The notes below the pieces were generated by a model. It was not told the DNA's origin, ran no database searches, and saw only the letters and a program-made list of their open reading frames with translations. This document shows, one piece after another, positions 7,480-15,890 of a DNA stretch of 64,000 bases. The stretch spans positions 124,001-188,000 of the forward strand of contig CBDDKU010000016.1 of the NCBI GenBank assembly GCA_965230375.1. Direction: 5' to 3'. This DNA comes from CBDDKU01 sp965230375. GTDB taxonomy: Bacteria > Bacteroidota > Bacteroidia > Flavobacteriales_D > Cryomorphaceae. Positions within the stretch are counted from its first letter, which is position 1. Each line of letters opens with the position of its first letter. The translations under genes were made by a program, and so were the position numbers.

Positions 7480-8985
7480 ATGGCGAATAAAACTGGAAAA
7501 GTAGTTCAGGTCATCGGACCAGTAGTTGACGTGAGTTTTGCTGATGAGCAAAGCTTGCCTAAAATCTATGACTCTTTGGTAATCAAGAGAGCAGATGGTT
7601 CTGAGCTAGTTCTTGAAACCCAACAGCACACAGGAGAAGACACGGTACGTGCAATTGCAATGGAGGCAACTGACGGTATTTCACGAGGTACTGAAGTAAT
7701 CAACACAGGTTCTCCAATTGTAATGCCAGTCGGCGACGAAGTAAAAGGTCGTCTATTTAACGTAACTGGTGATACAATCGATGGTATCGGTGCCATTTCA
7801 AAAGAAGGTGGTTATCCAATTCACCGTGAAGCGCCAAAATTCGAAGATCTTTCGACTTCAGAAGAAATTCTTTACACAGGTATCAAAGTTATCGACTTGA
7901 TTGAGCCTTACGCAAAAGGTGGTAAAGTTGGTCTATTTGGTGGTGCCGGTGTAGGTAAAACGGTATTGATTCAGGAGCTTATTAATAACATCGCCAAAGG
8001 ATATTCTGGACTTTCAGTATTTGCCGGTGTAGGTGAGCGTACTCGTGAAGGGAATGACCTTCTTAGAGAGATGCTCGAGTCAGGAATTATCTCTTACGGA
8101 GATGAGTTCTTGAAGTCTATGGAAGAAGGTGGATGGGACCTTAGTAAAGTAAATAAAGAGCAAATGCTCGAGTCTCAAGCAGCTTTCGTTTTCGGTCAGA
8201 TGAACGAGCCTCCCGGAGCTCGTGCTCGTGTAGCCCTTTCTGGACTTACACTTGCTGAGTACTTCCGTGATGGTGATGACGAATCTGGTGGACGTGATAT
8301 CCTTTTCTTTATCGACAACATTTTCCGATTTACGCAAGCAGGTTCTGAGGTATCTGCACTTCTTGGACGTATGCCATCGGCTGTAGGTTACCAGCCTACC
8401 CTTGCTACAGAGATGGGGCAGATGCAAGAGCGTATTACTTCTACAAACCGTGGTTCGATTACATCTGTACAGGCCGTATACGTTCCTGCTGATGACCTTA
8501 CTGACCCGGCTCCTGCTACAACGTTTGCCCACTTGGATGCCAAAACGGTACTTTCTCGTAAAATTGCTGAGCTAGGTATCTACCCAGCGGTTGACCCACT
8601 AGATTCTACATCTCGTATCCTTACGCCAGACGTAGTAGGACAAGAGCACTACACTTGTGCAGAGCGAGTAAAAGAAACGCTACAGCGCTACAAAGAGCTA
8701 CAAGATATTATCGCCATCCTAGGTATGGACGAATTGAGTGATGAAGACAAGCAAATTGTACACCGCGCACGTCGTGTTCAACGTTTCTTGTCTCAGCCAT
8801 TCCACGTTGCCGAGCAGTTTACAGGACTTCAAGGAGTACTTGTACCGATCGAAGACTGTATCAAAGGATTTAACATGATCTTGAACGGTGAGCTAGACCA
8901 ATATCCAGAGTCTGCATTCAACCTGAAAGGATCAATTGAAGAGGTAATTGAAGCAGGTGAGAAAATGCTTGCTGAAAACGCATAA
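7480..8985 (+). CDS. atpD: F0F1 ATP synthase subunit beta
   Basis: The catalytic beta subunit of F1 contains a Walker A loop GGAGVGKTVL, the GERTREGND segment, ILFFIDNIFRFTQAGSEVSALLGRMPSAVGYQPTL in shortened form (DNIFRFTQAG, LLGRMPSAVGYQ), and the C-terminal helical domain. The start at 7480 (MANKTGKVVQVIGPVVDVSF) matches the family. The frame is open to 7432, but those extra residues would begin within the promoter. The protein is 501 residues, normal for the family. atpC follows two bases after the stop. The remaining F0F1 genes are absent here; a separated atpDC pair is common in Bacteroidota. Confidence 0.98.
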   Translation: MANKTGKVVQVIGPVVDVSFADEQSLPKIYDSLVIKRADGSELVLETQQHTGEDTVRAIAMEATDGISRGTEVINTGSPIVMPVGDEVKGRLFNVTGDTIDGIGAISKEGGYPIHREAPKFEDLSTSEEILYTGIKVIDLIEPYAKGGKVGLFGGAGVGKTVLIQELINNIAKGYSGLSVFAGVGERTREGNDLLREMLESGIISYGDEFLKSMEEGGWDLSKVNKEQMLESQAAFVFGQMNEPPGARARVALSGLTLAEYFRDGDDESGGRDILFFIDNIFRFTQAGSEVSALLGRMPSAVGYQPTLATEMGQMQERITSTNRGSITSVQAVYVPADDLTDPAPATTFAHLDAKTVLSRKIAELGIYPAVDPLDSTSRILTPDVVGQEHYTCAERVKETLQRYKELQDIIAILGMDELSDEDKQIVHRARRVQRFLSQPFHVAEQFTGLQGVLVPIEDCIKGFNMILNGELDQYPESAFNLKGSIEEVIEAGEKMLAENA

Positions 8986-8987
8986 TT

Positions 8988-9221
8988 ATGATCGTTGATA
9001 TCATCACTCCAGACAACTCTCTTTTTTCAGGCGAAGCATCATCTGTGATTGTACCTGGAATCGATGGTAGTCTCGGAATATTAGAAAACCACGCACCACT
9101 TATTTCTGCTTTAAAAAAGGGAGAAGTAAAAGTGACGACATCGAAAGGCGATGAGCTTTTTGAAATCAACGGTGGCGTTGCCGAGGTGGTGAATAACAAG
9201 GTGATTATTCTAGCAGAGTAA
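8988..9221 (+). CDS. atpC: F0F1 ATP synthase subunit epsilon (short form)
   Basis: This 77-residue protein covers only the N-terminal beta-sandwich of epsilon (MIVDIITPDNSLFSGEASSV, GSLGILENHAPLISAL, GGVAEVVNNKVIILAE). The C-terminal two-helix domain that inhibits ATP hydrolysis in many bacteria is missing. Truncation is not accidental: the frame ends cleanly, a strong terminator follows, and short epsilon subunits are usual in this phylum. It links the gamma subunit to the c-ring and should not provide helix-mediated inhibition. Two bases separate it from atpD. Confidence 0.95.
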   Translation: MIVDIITPDNSLFSGEASSVIVPGIDGSLGILENHAPLISALKKGEVKVTTSKGDELFEINGGVAEVVNNKVIILAE

Positions 9222-9243
9222 TTACCCTGAGTGATAAGTTTAG

Positions 9244-9275
9244 AACGCCCCGATCTTCATCGGGGCGTTTTTTTT
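9244..9275 (+). terminator. Rho-independent terminator after atpDC
   Basis: An 11-base stem (aacgccccgat / atcggggcgtt) with a cttc loop is followed by a run of T to 9275. It lies 23 bases after the atpC stop. Confidence 0.92.
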
Positions 9276-9281
9276 GAGCGT

Positions 9282-9308
9282 AAAAAAAGCCCCGACAAAA
9301 GTCGGGGC
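9282..9308 (-). terminator. Second hairpin with A-run, minus-strand terminator form
   Basis: The stem gccccgac / gtcggggc (9289-9308, aaaa loop) is preceded on the plus strand by seven A, so it is a terminator for minus-strand transcription. Its stem resembles the neighbouring atpC terminator. No minus-strand gene runs into it; it may block antisense reading into atpDC. Confidence 0.6.
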
Positions 9309-9400
9309 GGTGTTGAGTGAGGATAATATTTGATTAAGGGAATTGAAATTCCGAATACAGTACGGTAGTCTTCAACCCATTGTTACATTTCAATTCTAAA

Positions 9401-9432
9401 TTTTCAGAATAAGCATCCGAGGTGTACCTTTG
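9401..9432 (+). promoter_or_regulatory. Predicted maeB promoter
   Basis: TACCTTTG at 9425-9432 fits TAnnTTTG, and TTTTC at 9401-9405 lies about 20 bases upstream as a weak -33. The start codon is 50 bases downstream. The rest of 9309-9481 holds no gene. Confidence 0.5.
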
Positions 9433-9481
9433 ACAATTACTGGTCTTCACCAAAGGACCAACAAGAAAAGCGACAAATAGC

Positions 9482-11764
9482 ATGACTTCACAGGATAAAA
9501 AAAAGAAGATTAGAAAATCGGATATACTCGAGTACCACGAAGGGAAAAGACCTGGAAAAATAGAAGTGGTACCAACGAAGCCGTCCAACAGTCAGCGCGA
9601 TTTGTCTATCGCATACTCTCCCGGGGTGGCAGAGCCATGTCTCGAAATCCAAGCTAATCCGGAAGATGCCTATAAGTATACCGCAAAAGCCAATCTTGTA
9701 GCAGTAATCTCAAATGGTACCGCAGTTCTTGGATTGGGTGACATAGGTGCTCTGGCTTCCAAACCAGTGATGGAAGGAAAAGGAGTCCTGTTCAAGATAT
9801 TCGCAGACATCGATGTTTTTGACATTGAACTCGACACCAATGATGTCGAAAAGTTTATCGAGACCGTCAAAATCATGGCACCAACTTTCGGAGGAATTAA
9901 TCTGGAAGATATCAAAGCGCCAGACTGTTTTGAAATCGAACGCCGTCTTCGTGATGAGCTCGACATCCCAATCATGCACGACGACCAGCATGGAACAGCC
10001 ATTATTACTGGAGCGGCCTTGCTCAATGCTACTGAGCTGAACGGGAAAAAGCTGGAAGAACTCAAAGTAGTTTTTAATGGAGCAGGTGCCAGTGCTATTT
10101 CATGTGCTTCGCTTTACTTAGCACTTGGGGTTAAGCCAGAAAATCTTCTCATGCTAGATAGCAAGGGAGTAATCTCTACTAGTCGAGAAGATCTAAATGA
10201 TCAAAAAAGAAGCTTTGCACGCGTCACCGACCTAAAGACACTGCCCGAAGCAATGAAGGGTGCTGATGTTTTCGTTGGGTTGTCAAAAGGTGGTATTGTA
10301 AGTAAGGAAATGGTGAAGAGCATGGCCGATGACCCTATCGTTTTTGCCTTAGCTAATCCAGACCCAGAGATAGCCTACCGAGATGCACGTATGGCAAGGA
10401 AGGATATCATTATGGCCACCGGCCGTTCTGACCACCCTAATATGGTGAACAATGTACTGGGATTCCCTTATATCTTCCGCGGCGCTTTAGATGTTCGTGC
10501 GACTTCAATTAATGAAGAGATGAAGCTTGCAGCGGTAAGAGCCATAGCCAACTTGGCCAAGGAACCCGTGCCAGAAGTAGTAAACTTAGCTTACAACCAA
10601 CGTGATCTAGCTTTTGGGAGAGATTATATAATCCCGAAACCTTTTGATCCAAGGTTGATAGCGACTGTTGCGCCTGCTATAGCAAAAGCCGCCATGGAGT
10701 CTGGTGTAGCTCAGCACCCAATTAAGGATTGGGCTGCATACAAAGACAATCTTCTATCGAAACTGGGGCGAGATGATAAATTCATCAGACTCGCTATGGA
10801 AAAGGCAAAAGCTGATCCAAGAAAAATTGTCTTTACAGACGGAGAAACGTACAAAGTCCTTAAAGCAGCTCAGATTTTGGCTGACGATGGTATCGCCCAC
10901 CCAATCGTTCTTGGCCGAAAAAGAAGAATCGATGCTTTGGTAGATAAATACAGTCTCACACTGGAGGGAATTGAAGTAGTTGATGTGGAAGAAGATCAAG
11001 ATAAACTTGAAGAATATACTGAAGCATTCTATGAAGCTCGTAAGCGAAAAGGTGTCACAGAATACGAAGCTTGGAAACACATGCGAACTCGTGGATATTA
11101 CGGCTCGATGATGGTCAAACAAGGTGATGCTGACGCTGTTTTAACTGGTCTTTCGCTTAAATATCCGGCGGCTATAAAGCCTATTCTCGAAATCATTGGT
11201 CGCGCTGATGGTGTAATCAACAGTGCGGGAATCTATATTCTCCTTACCAAGAACGGACCACTTGTGCTGGCCGATACTACGATCAATACAGATCCAACCA
11301 TTGAAGAAATTGTAGAAATAACGATCAGCACTGCCGAAGCAGTCAGACGGATGAGTCTAGAGCCAAAAATTGCACTTCTCAGTTACTCCAATTTCGGCTC
11401 ACACAAAAGCGATACCCCAACAAAAATGCGGGAAGCGACGGCCATTATCAAAAAGCGGAGACCCGACCTAATAGTAGATGGTGAGATGCAAGCCAATTTT
11501 GCAATGGACAACGAACTACTCGCTGAAGTATTCCCATTTAGTGACTTGGTGGGCAAGAAGCCAAACGTTCTGATTTTCCCAGGCCTGGCTTCTGGAAACA
11601 TTGCTTACAAGCTCTTGCAATCTAATGGAGTCGGTGAAGCAATAGGACCGATCCTTATCGGACTAGACAAGAGTGCTCATGTACTCCAAATCGGAAGCAG
11701 CGTAAGGGAAATAGTAAACATGGCTACAATAGCCGTGGTGGATGCACAGACGCGATCGAAGTAG
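9482..11764 (+). CDS. maeB: NADP-dependent malic enzyme with phosphotransacetylase-like C domain
   Basis: This 760-residue protein is the long 'hybrid' malic enzyme. The N-terminal malic enzyme part (about residues 1-430) shows SIAYSPGVAEPCLEI, NGTAVLGLGDIGALASKPVMEGK, MHDDQHGTAI, VFNGAGASAI for NADP binding and ALANPDPEI. The C-terminal part (about 430-760) is a PTA_PTB domain: RKIVFTDGE, HPIVLGRK, YYGSMMVKQGDADAVLTG and VLIFPGLASGNIAYKLLQ. The enzyme decarboxylates malate to pyruvate with NADPH production. In characterised relatives the PTA-like domain senses acetyl-CoA rather than acting as a transacetylase. It is alone in its transcript and convergent with the MazG-like gene (three bases apart). 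Confidence 0.95.
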   Translation: MTSQDKKKKIRKSDILEYHEGKRPGKIEVVPTKPSNSQRDLSIAYSPGVAEPCLEIQANPEDAYKYTAKANLVAVISNGTAVLGLGDIGALASKPVMEGKGVLFKIFADIDVFDIELDTNDVEKFIETVKIMAPTFGGINLEDIKAPDCFEIERRLRDELDIPIMHDDQHGTAIITGAALLNATELNGKKLEELKVVFNGAGASAISCASLYLALGVKPENLLMLDSKGVISTSREDLNDQKRSFARVTDLKTLPEAMKGADVFVGLSKGGIVSKEMVKSMADDPIVFALANPDPEIAYRDARMARKDIIMATGRSDHPNMVNNVLGFPYIFRGALDVRATSINEEMKLAAVRAIANLAKEPVPEVVNLAYNQRDLAFGRDYIIPKPFDPRLIATVAPAIAKAAMESGVAQHPIKDWAAYKDNLLSKLGRDDKFIRLAMEKAKADPRKIVFTDGETYKVLKAAQILADDGIAHPIVLGRKRRIDALVDKYSLTLEGIEVVDVEEDQDKLEEYTEAFYEARKRKGVTEYEAWKHMRTRGYYGSMMVKQGDADAVLTGLSLKYPAAIKPILEIIGRADGVINSAGIYILLTKNGPLVLADTTINTDPTIEEIVEITISTAEAVRRMSLEPKIALLSYSNFGSHKSDTPTKMREATAIIKKRRPDLIVDGEMQANFAMDNELLAEVFPFSDLVGKKPNVLIFPGLASGNIAYKLLQSNGVGEAIGPILIGLDKSAHVLQIGSSVREIVNMATIAVVDAQTRSK

Positions 11765-11767
11765 AAC

Positions 11768-12091
11768 TTAGAGCTTCGGGTTGTTCTTATGCCTTTCGGA
11801 GTCGCGTTGCGTCTTTTTTGCGATGTTTCGCTGAATGGCATCTTCAAGGTCAACTCCAGTTTGATTAGCCAGACAGACAAGAACCCAGAGTACATCGGCA
11901 AATTCATCGCCGAGGTCCTTATTCTTGTCTGACTCTTTTTCAGATTGCTCACCATAGCGGCGTGCGATAATTCGCGCCACTTCACCCACTTCTTCAGTGA
12001 GCATGGCCATATTGGTCAATTCATTAAAATACCTGACTCCTATGGTGTTGATCCACTGATCTACTTCTTTCTGGAGTTCTCTGATCTCCAT
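11768..12091 (-). CDS. MazG-like nucleotide pyrophosphohydrolase
   Basis: This 107-residue all-alpha hydrolase has the metal-binding signature of the MazG/dUTPase-2 superfamily: LTEEVGEVAR at about residues 31-40 (EExxE) and LGDEFADVLWVLVCLANQ at about 60-77 (ExxD). These enzymes hydrolyse non-canonical (d)NTPs to monophosphates for nucleotide-pool cleaning. It lacks the second domain of full MazG, as is usual for this short group. One base separates its start from the dtd stop, so rsgA-dtd-mazG form an operon. Confidence 0.88.
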   Translation of the reverse strand: MEIRELQKEVDQWINTIGVRYFNELTNMAMLTEEVGEVARIIARRYGEQSEKESDKNKDLGDEFADVLWVLVCLANQTGVDLEDAIQRNIAKKTQRDSERHKNNPKL

Positions 12092-12092
12092 A

Positions 12093-12545
12093 TTATTCCT
12101 TGTTATGTGTGTCGATTACTATGGTGACTGGCCCATCATTCACCAAACTTACTTTCATATCGGCGCCAAATTCGCCAGCAAACACTTCACCTTTGATCTC
12201 TTCGTTAAGTCGATTCATAAAGGCTTCGTAAAGTGGAATAGCTTTATTGGGTTTAGCTGCATGGATAAAGGAAGGCCTGGTTCCCTTTTTGGTCTTGGCG
12301 TGAAGAGTAAACTGACTAATGACCAGAACATCGCCAGAAACATCATCGAGCGAAAGGTTCATTCTATCGTCGCTATCGTTAAAGACCCGCAAAGTGGCCA
12401 CCTTCCGGGTGAGCCAATCCACATCGCTTTGTTCGTCGTCTTCCGAGACTCCCAGGAGAATCATATAGCCCATTCCAATTTGAGCTTTCGTTTCTCCTTC
12501 AATCTCGACTGAAGCAGATGATACACGTTGAATTACTGCTTTCAT
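12093..12545 (-). CDS. dtd: D-aminoacyl-tRNA deacylase
   Basis: This 150-residue homodimeric enzyme removes D-amino acids (and glycine mischarged on tRNA-Ala) from tRNA. Family features are MKAVIQRVSSASVEI at the start, the SQFTL motif near residue 77, KGTRPSF, and the C-terminal NDGPVTIVID, which carries the cross-subunit Gly-cisPro loop (usually NxGPVT). Its ATG overlaps the rsgA stop by one base. Confidence 0.96.
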   Translation of the reverse strand: MKAVIQRVSSASVEIEGETKAQIGMGYMILLGVSEDDEQSDVDWLTRKVATLRVFNDSDDRMNLSLDDVSGDVLVISQFTLHAKTKKGTRPSFIHAAKPNKAIPLYEAFMNRLNEEIKGEVFAGEFGADMKVSLVNDGPVTIVIDTHNKE

Positions 12546-13468
12546 TACCTGTAGTTGTTGTTAAATTCTTCCTGATACATATTCAAATAGCTCTTGTATC
12601 GAGACTCGGCCACTTCACCGGTCTCCAGCGCCTTCTTCACAGCACAACCTGGCTCATTTACATGTAGGCAGTTATGAAACTTACACTCAGGGAGCAACTT
12701 TCTCATCTCGGGGAAATACCCTGCCAACTCGTCTTGGTCGATATCGACAATTCCAAATCCCCGAATACCAGGAGTGTCCACAATGTATCCGCCTGCTTCA
12801 AGCTTAAACATTTCGGCAAAGGTAGTAGTGTGCTGTCCTGTTTCATGAGCTTCAGAGATATCTCCTACCCGAAGATCCAGAGATTGGTCTATCTGATTAA
12901 TCAAAGTCGATTTACCCACTCCCGAATGCCCTGAGAGCAATGATATTTTTCCGGTGATTATTTTTTCAAATGCATCCAAGCCTTCACCTGTATCAGCCGA
13001 AGTTACCACCACTTTATAATCGATGTCGCGATAAACTTGGGCAAAGCTTTCTAAAATTTCTCGCTCTTCCTTTTCAAGAAGATCTACTTTGTTGAATGCA
13101 ATGACCACTGGAATGTGAAATGCTTCGGCCGCAACACAAAACCGATCGATAAACGTCGGGAATGTCATTGGGCTTTTGATGGTAGCCACCAGTATAGCCT
13201 GATCGAGATTTGCCGCGATAATGTGGCTCTCCTTGCTTAGGTTTACCGACTTACGGACGATGTAGTTCTTTCGCTCTTGGATTTTGTCGATGAAATAGTC
13301 ATCATCAACTTGCTTCAGCTCCACAAGATCTCCAACGGCAACGGGGTTTGTGGACCGAATCTTATGCTTTCGAAACTTACCGGGCATGCGGCATTCAAGG
13401 AGCTCTCCCGACTCAGTTTCAACAGAGTACCAGCTCCCGGTACTTCTTATTACCCGACCATTTATCAT
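12545..13468 (-). CDS. rsgA: Ribosome small subunit-dependent GTPase A
   Basis: This circularly permuted GTPase acts in late 30S maturation. It has an OB fold at the N-terminus, then G4 (AFNKVDLL), G1 (LLSGHSGVGKSTLINQI), G3 (VDTPGIRGFGI) and a zinc-binding CKFHNCLHVNEPGCAV (C/H/C cluster) near the end. The ATG at 13468 (MINGRVIRSTGSWYSVE) is preferred because homologues begin at this OB-fold strand. A start at 13588 would add 40 unrelated residues and overlap the divergent gldA gene. The resulting length of about 307 residues is normal. Confidence 0.94.
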   Translation of the reverse strand: MINGRVIRSTGSWYSVETESGELLECRMPGKFRKHKIRSTNPVAVGDLVELKQVDDDYFIDKIQERKNYIVRKSVNLSKESHIIAANLDQAILVATIKSPMTFPTFIDRFCVAAEAFHIPVVIAFNKVDLLEKEEREILESFAQVYRDIDYKVVVTSADTGEGLDAFEKIITGKISLLSGHSGVGKSTLINQIDQSLDLRVGDISEAHETGQHTTTFAEMFKLEAGGYIVDTPGIRGFGIVDIDQDELAGYFPEMRKLLPECKFHNCLHVNEPGCAVKKALETGEVAESRYKSYLNMYQEEFNNNYR

Positions 13469-13559
13469 CCGAGAAACGAAGTTAGTATAATTCAAGGCTA
13501 TCCTTAAAGACTTGAAGCCAATTAAGGGATAGAATTTAACTAAATTCGCTCTTTGAATT

Positions 13560-14462
13560 ATGTCGATAGAAGTACAGTCAGTAACCAAATACTACAAGGC
13601 TCAAGCAGCCTTAAACGAAGTTAGCTTCAAAGCAAACAAGGGAGAAATAGTGGGCTTTCTGGGGCCAAATGGTGCTGGAAAGTCAACGATGATGAAAATT
13701 ATTACATGCTACATAAAGCCAACCAGTGGCAATGTTCAAGTATGTGATTTAGATATTTTCGAGGACTCGCTCAAAATCAGGAAAAAAGTGGGCTACTTAC
13801 CAGAGACCAACCCGCTCTACCCTGAGATGTACATCAGGGAGTACCTGCGGTTCGTTGCTGGAGTATACGGTGTTAAGAATAAGAAAGAGCGCGTTGAAGA
13901 GATGATCGCTCTGGTAGGACTTGAGCGCGAAAGTCATAAGCGCATTCGTGAACTCTCTAAAGGATATAAACAGCGTGTGGGCATTGCTCAAGCTTTGATA
14001 CACGACCCAGAAGTCGTGATTTTGGATGAGCCCACATCTGGTCTCGACCCCAACCAATTAGATGAAATCAGATCTCTAATCAAGCGAATTGGCAAAGAGA
14101 AAACAGTTCTTCTCAGCACCCACATCATGCAAGAAGTGGAAGCGATTTGCGACCGCGTTGTGATTATCAAATTGGGTGAAATTGTTGCGGACAGTCCCGT
14201 TTCTGAATTGAAAATTGCGAAAGATGCGGACATCTATCTCTTACGTATCAATACTGCTCTTGACCCAGCTAAAATAAAAGTACTAAGTGGTGTGGAGAAA
14301 GTAGAAACACTGCAAAAAGGTTCTTATCGAATCACAGCATCAAAAGGCAGTGGAATTGGAGCTAAACTCACTGAGTTGACACGTGAGTTGGGAGCAGAGA
14401 TTGAAGAGTTTAAAAAGGAAGAAATTAGCCTTGAGAACATCTTCAAATCGCTCACAAAATAA
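13560..14462 (+). CDS. gldA: Gliding motility-associated ABC transporter ATP-binding subunit GldA
   Basis: This 300-residue ABC ATPase has Walker A GPNGAGKST at about 36-44, a signature LSKGYKQRVGIAQAL near 136, Walker B VVILDEPTSGLDP and the H-loop LLSTHIMQEVEA. It also has the C-terminal extension with EEISLENIFKSLT seen in GldA. In Flavobacterium GldA works with the GldF-GldG membrane parts and is needed for gliding. Here gldFG are not adjacent, so an unrelated ABC exporter ATPase is a formal alternative, but the N-terminus and C-terminal tail match GldA well. Confidence 0.82.
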   Translation: MSIEVQSVTKYYKAQAALNEVSFKANKGEIVGFLGPNGAGKSTMMKIITCYIKPTSGNVQVCDLDIFEDSLKIRKKVGYLPETNPLYPEMYIREYLRFVAGVYGVKNKKERVEEMIALVGLERESHKRIRELSKGYKQRVGIAQALIHDPEVVILDEPTSGLDPNQLDEIRSLIKRIGKEKTVLLSTHIMQEVEAICDRVVIIKLGEIVADSPVSELKIAKDADIYLLRINTALDPAKIKVLSGVEKVETLQKGSYRITASKGSGIGAKLTELTRELGAEIEEFKKEEISLENIFKSLTK

Positions 14463-14467
14463 ACCTG

Positions 14468-14496
14468 TTGATCGCGTCGTATTTTTCCTAAATTTG
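14468..14496 (+). promoter_or_regulatory. Predicted metK promoter
   Basis: TAAATTTG at 14489-14496 is an exact -7 box, with TTG at 14468-14470 spaced 18 bases upstream. Transcription would begin around 14503, at the first base of the riboswitch-like element. Confidence 0.7.
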
Positions 14497-14502
14497 TCGC
14501 GC

Positions 14503-14556
14503 TCAAGTGGAAAGATTTGGCTCTTGCAACCACGGTAAAAAATGCTAAAACGCATT
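14503..14556 (+). ncRNA. SAM-II-like riboswitch upstream of metK
   Basis: The leader contains, in order, GTGG (14507-14510), GATTTG (14514-14519), CTTGCAACCAC (14523-14533), GGTAAA and GCTAAA (14544-14549). This is the conserved skeleton of the SAM-II (metA-type) pseudoknot aptamer: P1 is GTGG/CCAC, and the A-rich loop and GCTAAA close the pseudoknot. A competing hairpin aatgc-taaaac-gcatt (14541-14556) overlaps GCTAAA and could be the alternative state. SAM-II is known from alphaproteobacteria and Bacteroidota methionine genes. The assignment is by eye, without a covariance search. It lies about 57 bases upstream of the metK ATG. Confidence 0.8.
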
Positions 14557-14612
14557 CTTGTCCCCTTCCCACCTGAGGCTATTGATAGATTGTAAAAACT
14601 AAAGCTAATTAT

Positions 14613-15878
14613 ATGCCTTATTCATTCACTTCTGAGTCTGTATCTGAAGGACACCCAGATAAAATTGCCGATCAAATTTCAGATGCCATTCTGGATAATT
14701 TTATCGCTTTCGATCCTTACTCAAAAGTAGCATGTGAAACATTGGTGACGACAGGACAAGTCGTTCTAGCCGGAGAGATCAAATCTTCTACTTACGTTGA
14801 TGTGCAGCGAGTTGCCAGAGAAGTGATCAATAAAATCGGATACACCAAAGGTGAGTACATGTTTGAAGGCGACTCATGTGGTGTCCTTAGTGCTCTTCAC
14901 GAGCAGAGTCCTGATATAAACCGTGGTGTAGATAGAGGGAATGCTGAAGATCAAGGAGCTGGTGACCAGGGAATGATGTTTGGTTTCGCGAGTAATGAGA
15001 CTGAAAATCATATGCCGTTAGCACTCGATTTGTCTCACAGACTATTGATCGAGTTGGCCAAGCTGCGTCGTGAAATGAAGGACATTACATATTTGCGTCC
15101 TGATGCAAAGGCGCAGGTAACGATCGAATACTCTGACGATCACGTACCGCAAAAAATTGAATCAATTGTTCTTTCCACACAGCACGATGAGTTCATCGCC
15201 CCAAGTGAGACGAGTGAAGCAGAAATGTGTGCTCAGATCAAAAAGGACATCGTTGAAATTCTCATCCCCCGTGTAGTGGCTCAATTGCCTGCAAACATTC
15301 AGGCCCTATTCACAGATGAAATCAAGTATCACATCAATCCAACTGGAAAGTTTGTAATCGGTGGGCCACACGGTGATGCTGGATTGACTGGAAGAAAAAT
15401 CATTGTAGACACTTATGGTGGAAAAGGTGCCCACGGTGGAGGGGCTTTCTCTGGCAAAGATCCTAGTAAAGTAGACCGCTCAGCAGCCTATGCGGCTCGT
15501 CACATGGCCAAGAACCTAGTTGCAGCAGGGGTTGCCGACCAGATTTTGGTTCAGGTTTCATACGCCATTGGTGTTGTAGAGCCTATGGGAGTGTTCGTCG
15601 ACACATACGGCACAGGAAAAGTTGACATGAACGATAGTCAAATTGCCGAAGTTGTGAAGAAGATTTTTGACCTACGCCCCGGTATTATCGAGCGCGACCT
15701 TGGTCTGAGAGCTCCTATCTACAGCGAAACTGCAGCATACGGCCACATGGGAAAAATGCCACAAAAAGTGGTGAAGTGCTTTGACAATGGAATAGAGAAG
15801 AAAGAGCTAGAAGTTGAACTTTTCACTTGGGAAAAGCTCAACCGAGTAGATGATATCAAAGCGGCCTTTAACCTTTAA
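14613..15878 (+). CDS. metK: S-adenosylmethionine synthetase
   Basis: This 421-residue enzyme makes SAM from ATP and methionine. It shows TSESVSEGHPDKIADQISDA at the start, GDQGMMFGFA (about 116-125), GGPHGDAGLTGRKI and the P-loop-like GGGAFSGKDPSKVDRSAAY. All are diagnostic of MetK, and the length is that of the Bacteroidota form. The gene is single, with its own promoter and a SAM-sensing leader. A bidirectional terminator overlaps its stop codon. Confidence 0.98.
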   Translation: MPYSFTSESVSEGHPDKIADQISDAILDNFIAFDPYSKVACETLVTTGQVVLAGEIKSSTYVDVQRVAREVINKIGYTKGEYMFEGDSCGVLSALHEQSPDINRGVDRGNAEDQGAGDQGMMFGFASNETENHMPLALDLSHRLLIELAKLRREMKDITYLRPDAKAQVTIEYSDDHVPQKIESIVLSTQHDEFIAPSETSEAEMCAQIKKDIVEILIPRVVAQLPANIQALFTDEIKYHINPTGKFVIGGPHGDAGLTGRKIIVDTYGGKGAHGGGAFSGKDPSKVDRSAAYAARHMAKNLVAAGVADQILVQVSYAIGVVEPMGVFVDTYGTGKVDMNDSQIAEVVKKIFDLRPGIIERDLGLRAPIYSETAAYGHMGKMPQKVVKCFDNGIEKKELEVELFTWEKLNRVDDIKAAFNL

Positions 15879-15890
15879 GGCCGCTTTTAC
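15858..15890. terminator. Bidirectional terminator between metK and der
   Basis: Arms aaagcggcctt (15858-15868) and aaggccgcttt (15877-15887) flank a short loop, with A on the left and T on the right. The hairpin overlaps the last codons of metK and the stop codon of der, and serves both convergent genes. Confidence 0.85.

Noticed and set aside
8080..8532. 150-codon minus-strand frame inside atpD
   Set aside because: Shadow frame of a highly conserved gene, with an improbable composition rich in Arg, Ser and Cys.
9282..9308. Paired hairpins after atpC as a regulatory RNA
   Set aside because: The features are fully explained by a terminator in each direction; no promoter or conserved RNA motif was seen.
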